Source: an uncultured Macromonas sp. (lineage in GTDB: Bacteria > Pseudomonadota > Gammaproteobacteria > Burkholderiales > Burkholderiaceae). Taken from it: 8,579 nucleotides of DNA. The notes under the pieces are model-generated. The model worked only from the letters and a program-made list of their open reading frames with translations, did not search any database and was not told where the DNA came from. Of the stretch, positions 7,464 through 8,579 are shown piece after piece. How positions within the stretch are numbered: position 1 is the first letter of the stretch; each line of letters starts with the position of its first letter. The translations under genes and the position numbers were made by a program. The DNA lies in NCBI GenBank assembly GCA_946481585.1, contig CAMLOF010000121.1:1-8579 (forward strand). Reading direction: 5' to 3'.

Positions 7464-8240
7464 ATGTATCGCAAGCGTCCAGTGCATATCGGGCTGTCGG
7501 CCCGCATCTTCCACCCAGAGGCAGGAGGCGTGGGCCTGAAGGGTAAGACCTTGCAGGTGCTGGAGCAGTCTGTCGCGCAGTGGGCGGCATCTCGCGATAC
7601 GCTGGTGCTGATGGTGCCTTCGGTATTGCAGGACGGGCCGCTGATGCGAAGCAGCATCCGCGTGCGCGATTACGCCGAATACCTGGACGGCCTGATTCTG
7701 CAGGGCGGCGCCGACGTGAGCCCCAAGGCCTATGGTGAAGAGCCGCTCAAGCCCGAATGGAGCGGTGACCCGGTGCGCGACGCCTACGAACTGGAACTGG
7801 TGCACGAGTTCATGGAGGCGGGCAAGCCCATTCTGGGCATCTGCCGGGGCATGCAGCTGATCAACGTGGCCTTGGGCGGCAGCCTGTACCAGGACATTCC
7901 CACCCTTTGCCCGGAGGCGGCGGGTCACGAGTCGCCCGATTACGACCGCAACGCGCACGAGGTGACGTTCACGCCCGGCGGCAAGCTGGCCGAGTGGTTC
8001 CGCGACGTGCCCGGGGGGCGGCGTGTGGCGTCCATCCACCACCAGGCGGTCAACCGGCTGGGCAAGGACGTGACGGTGGAGGCCACAGCGCCCGACGGCG
8101 TGGTGGAGGCGATCCGCTGGACCGGGCGCGGTTTTGTGTGCGGTGTGCAGTGGCATCCGGAGTTCCACCACCTGGGTGGCGAGGAGATGCTGGACTGCTC
8201 CCCGCTGCTGGATGCTTTCCTGGCGGCCGCACGCAAGTAA
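7464..8240 (+). CDS. Gamma-glutamyl-gamma-aminobutyrate hydrolase family protein (PuuD-like, class I glutamine amidotransferase fold)
   Basis: This 258-aa cytoplasmic protein belongs to the peptidase C26 / class I glutamine-amidotransferase-like family. PuuD in this family hydrolyses gamma-glutamyl-GABA in putrescine breakdown. The fold markers are in order: HIGLSAR near the N-terminus (8-14), DGLILQGGADVSPKAYG (75-91) with the family's oxyanion-region glycines, and the nucleophile elbow GICRGMQLINVALGGSLYQD (125-144) with Cys127. VASIHHQAVN follows (188-197), then GVQWHPEF (227-234) with His231 and Glu233 completing the Cys-His-Glu triad. All catalytic residues are present and the length is normal for PuuD (about 254 aa). 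No other putrescine pathway gene (puuA, puuB, puuC) is in the window, so the natural substrate is uncertain and other gamma-glutamyl compounds are possible. No terminator is seen between it and metH, so readthrough into the riboswitch is possible. Confidence 0.9.
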   Translation: MYRKRPVHIGLSARIFHPEAGGVGLKGKTLQVLEQSVAQWAASRDTLVLMVPSVLQDGPLMRSSIRVRDYAEYLDGLILQGGADVSPKAYGEEPLKPEWSGDPVRDAYELELVHEFMEAGKPILGICRGMQLINVALGGSLYQDIPTLCPEAAGHESPDYDRNAHEVTFTPGGKLAEWFRDVPGGRRVASIHHQAVNRLGKDVTVEATAPDGVVEAIRWTGRGFVCGVQWHPEFHHLGGEEMLDCSPLLDAFLAAARK

Positions 8241-8243
8241 AAT
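8216..8243 (+). promoter_or_regulatory. Candidate promoter of the riboswitch-metH transcript
   Basis: TAAAAT at 8238-8243 matches five of six bases of a -10 box and contains the TAA stop of the preceding gene. Transcription from it would begin near 8250, just where the SAH aptamer starts (8252). The -35 is poor (TTTCCT at 8216-8221, 16-base spacer). The main support is the fit between the predicted start and the aptamer edge. Confidence 0.4.
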
Positions 8244-8249
8244 AGAGGG

Positions 8250-8350
8250 CTTCCAAGGAGCGCTGCAGCGGCGCGCCGGTTGCGTGGCATAAAGCACGGC
8301 AACAGGCGGCCGTCAGGCTTGGACTTCCCCGAACACAACCGCGCTCACCT
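8250..8350 (+). promoter_or_regulatory. S-adenosylhomocysteine (SAH) riboswitch aptamer upstream of metH
   Basis: The region carries the signature strands of the SAH riboswitch class found mainly in proteobacteria: AAGGAGCGCTGC (8255-8266), TCAGGCTTGGA (8313-8323) and GCGCTCACC (8341-8349). The outer stem P1 is TCCAAG (8252-8257) with CTTGGA (8318-8323). An inner stem is CGGC (8269-8272) with GCCG (8309-8312). A further hairpin is GTTGC (8279-8283) with GCAAC (8299-8303), extended by GTG/CAC. The pseudoknot pairs GAGCGC (8258-8263) with GCGCTC (8341-8346). SAH riboswitches are ON switches associated with SAH recycling genes such as ahcY and metH, and the downstream gene here is metH. The motif is recalled from the known consensus, not from a covariance search. 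Confidence 0.92.
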
Positions 8351-8379
8351 GAATGTGCCCTTTGCAGGTGAGTGCCGTG
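8341..8379 (+). promoter_or_regulatory. Riboswitch expression platform: hairpin hiding the metH ribosome-binding site
   Basis: GCGCTCACCTG (8341-8351) can pair with CAGGTGAGTGC (8365-8375) over 11 bp with a single G-U pair and a 13-base loop. The right arm contains the Shine-Dalgarno-like AGGTGA (8366-8371), placed 5 bases before GTG 8377. The left arm includes the whole 3' pseudoknot strand of the SAH aptamer, so this hairpin and the ligand-bound aptamer cannot form together. SAH binding would therefore expose the ribosome-binding site. The pairing is read directly; the switching direction agrees with the known activating behaviour of this class. Confidence 0.8.
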
Positions 8380-8579
8380 TCCAACCCCAATCCCCCCGCC
8401 AACGTGAATTCCGCATCCCAGGCCGCCAGCGCGGCCCGTGCTTCCGTGCCCCCCATGCTGCTGTCTGGCCTGGAGCCGCTGGTCATCGACAGCAACAGCC
8501 TGTTCGTGAACATCGGTGAACGCACCAACGTCACCGGCTCCAAGGCGTTCGCGCGCATGATCCTCAACGGCCAGTACGA
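8377..8579 (+). CDS. metH: Cobalamin-dependent methionine synthase, large part lacking the homocysteine domain; 3' end beyond window
   Basis: MetH moves a methyl group from 5-methyltetrahydrofolate through cobalamin to homocysteine, giving methionine. Sixty-seven codons are visible. An Ala/Ser/Pro-rich leader of about 27 residues precedes [10 protein letters not shown] (28-37) and [16 protein letters not shown] (43-58), the start of the pterin (methyltetrahydrofolate)-binding domain. In single-chain MetH such as E. coli's, this segment follows a homocysteine-binding domain of roughly 330 residues. That domain is absent, because the riboswitch lies directly upstream, so this is a split MetH. 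GTG 8377 is chosen as start because AGGTGA sits 5 bases before it. An in-frame GTG at 8368 lies inside that ribosome-binding site, and ATG 8455 is a less likely internal start. Control by the upstream SAH riboswitch is expected. The cobalamin and activation domains should lie beyond the window. Confidence 0.9.
   Translation, partial: MSNPNPPANVNSASQAASAARASVPPMLLSGLEPLVIDSNSLFVNIGERTNVTGSKAFARMILNGQY

Noticed and set aside
7056..8297. 413-codon open frame on the minus strand across the PuuD-like gene and the cyclase 5' end
   Set aside because: It is antisense to two well-supported genes, crosses the intergenic gap and riboswitch, and its His/Arg/Pro-rich product resembles no family. It is a typical shadow frame in GC-rich DNA.
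8368..8370. GTG 8368 as the metH start
   Set aside because: It lies within the Shine-Dalgarno-like AGGTGA and has no purine-rich site upstream; GTG 8377 is correctly spaced.
8280..8519. 79-codon + strand open frame over the riboswitch and metH start
   Set aside because: It runs through the SAH aptamer and out of frame with the conserved MetH sequence; the region is explained by the RNA and metH.

Overview
The window is GC-rich, densely coded bacterial chromosome. Protein similarities and gene style point to a betaproteobacterium of the Burkholderiales, most likely Comamonadaceae. The reasons are a methionine synthase that starts at its pterin domain (a split metH) and an S-adenosylhomocysteine (SAH) riboswitch in front of it. 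This assignment is an inference from recalled families, not from a search. No rRNA, tRNA, insertion sequence, CRISPR array or phage gene was seen.

Layout on the + strand unless noted. (1) 1-1091: ychF, a conserved ribosome-associated P-loop ATPase, lacking only about two N-terminal codons, closed by a strong intrinsic terminator at 1123-1157. (2) 1272-6043: a three-gene stress module, prkA (yeaG), yeaH (DUF444, von Willebrand A domain) and spoVR (ycgB). The three run in the same direction with short or overlapping junctions, so they are probably one operon. (3) 6046-7323, minus strand: a PAS-PAS-GGDEF diguanylate cyclase whose stop codon lies 2 bases from the spoVR stop. (4) 7464-8240: a solitary class I glutamine-amidotransferase-like hydrolase of the PuuD family. 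(5) 8250-8375: an SAH riboswitch with a readable expression platform. (6) 8377 to the window end: the start of the cobalamin-dependent methionine synthase part that lacks the homocysteine-binding domain.

The most informative non-coding element is the SAH riboswitch. Its aptamer pseudoknot strand (8341-8346) can pair either with the aptamer (8258-8263) or with the ribosome-binding region of metH (8370-8375), which carries an almost identical copy of the aptamer strand. This gives a simple mechanism: SAH would free the ribosome-binding site and turn on methionine synthase, so that homocysteine from SAH breakdown is remethylated. It also decides the metH start (GTG 8377). The promoter for this transcript may overlap the stop codon of the upstream hydrolase gene.

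The PrkA-YeaH-SpoVR set is widespread and its genes are linked to stationary phase and nutrient stress in enterobacteria and pseudomonads, but its biochemistry is only partly known. It is the least understood multi-gene system here. I see no evidence for a wholly new system.
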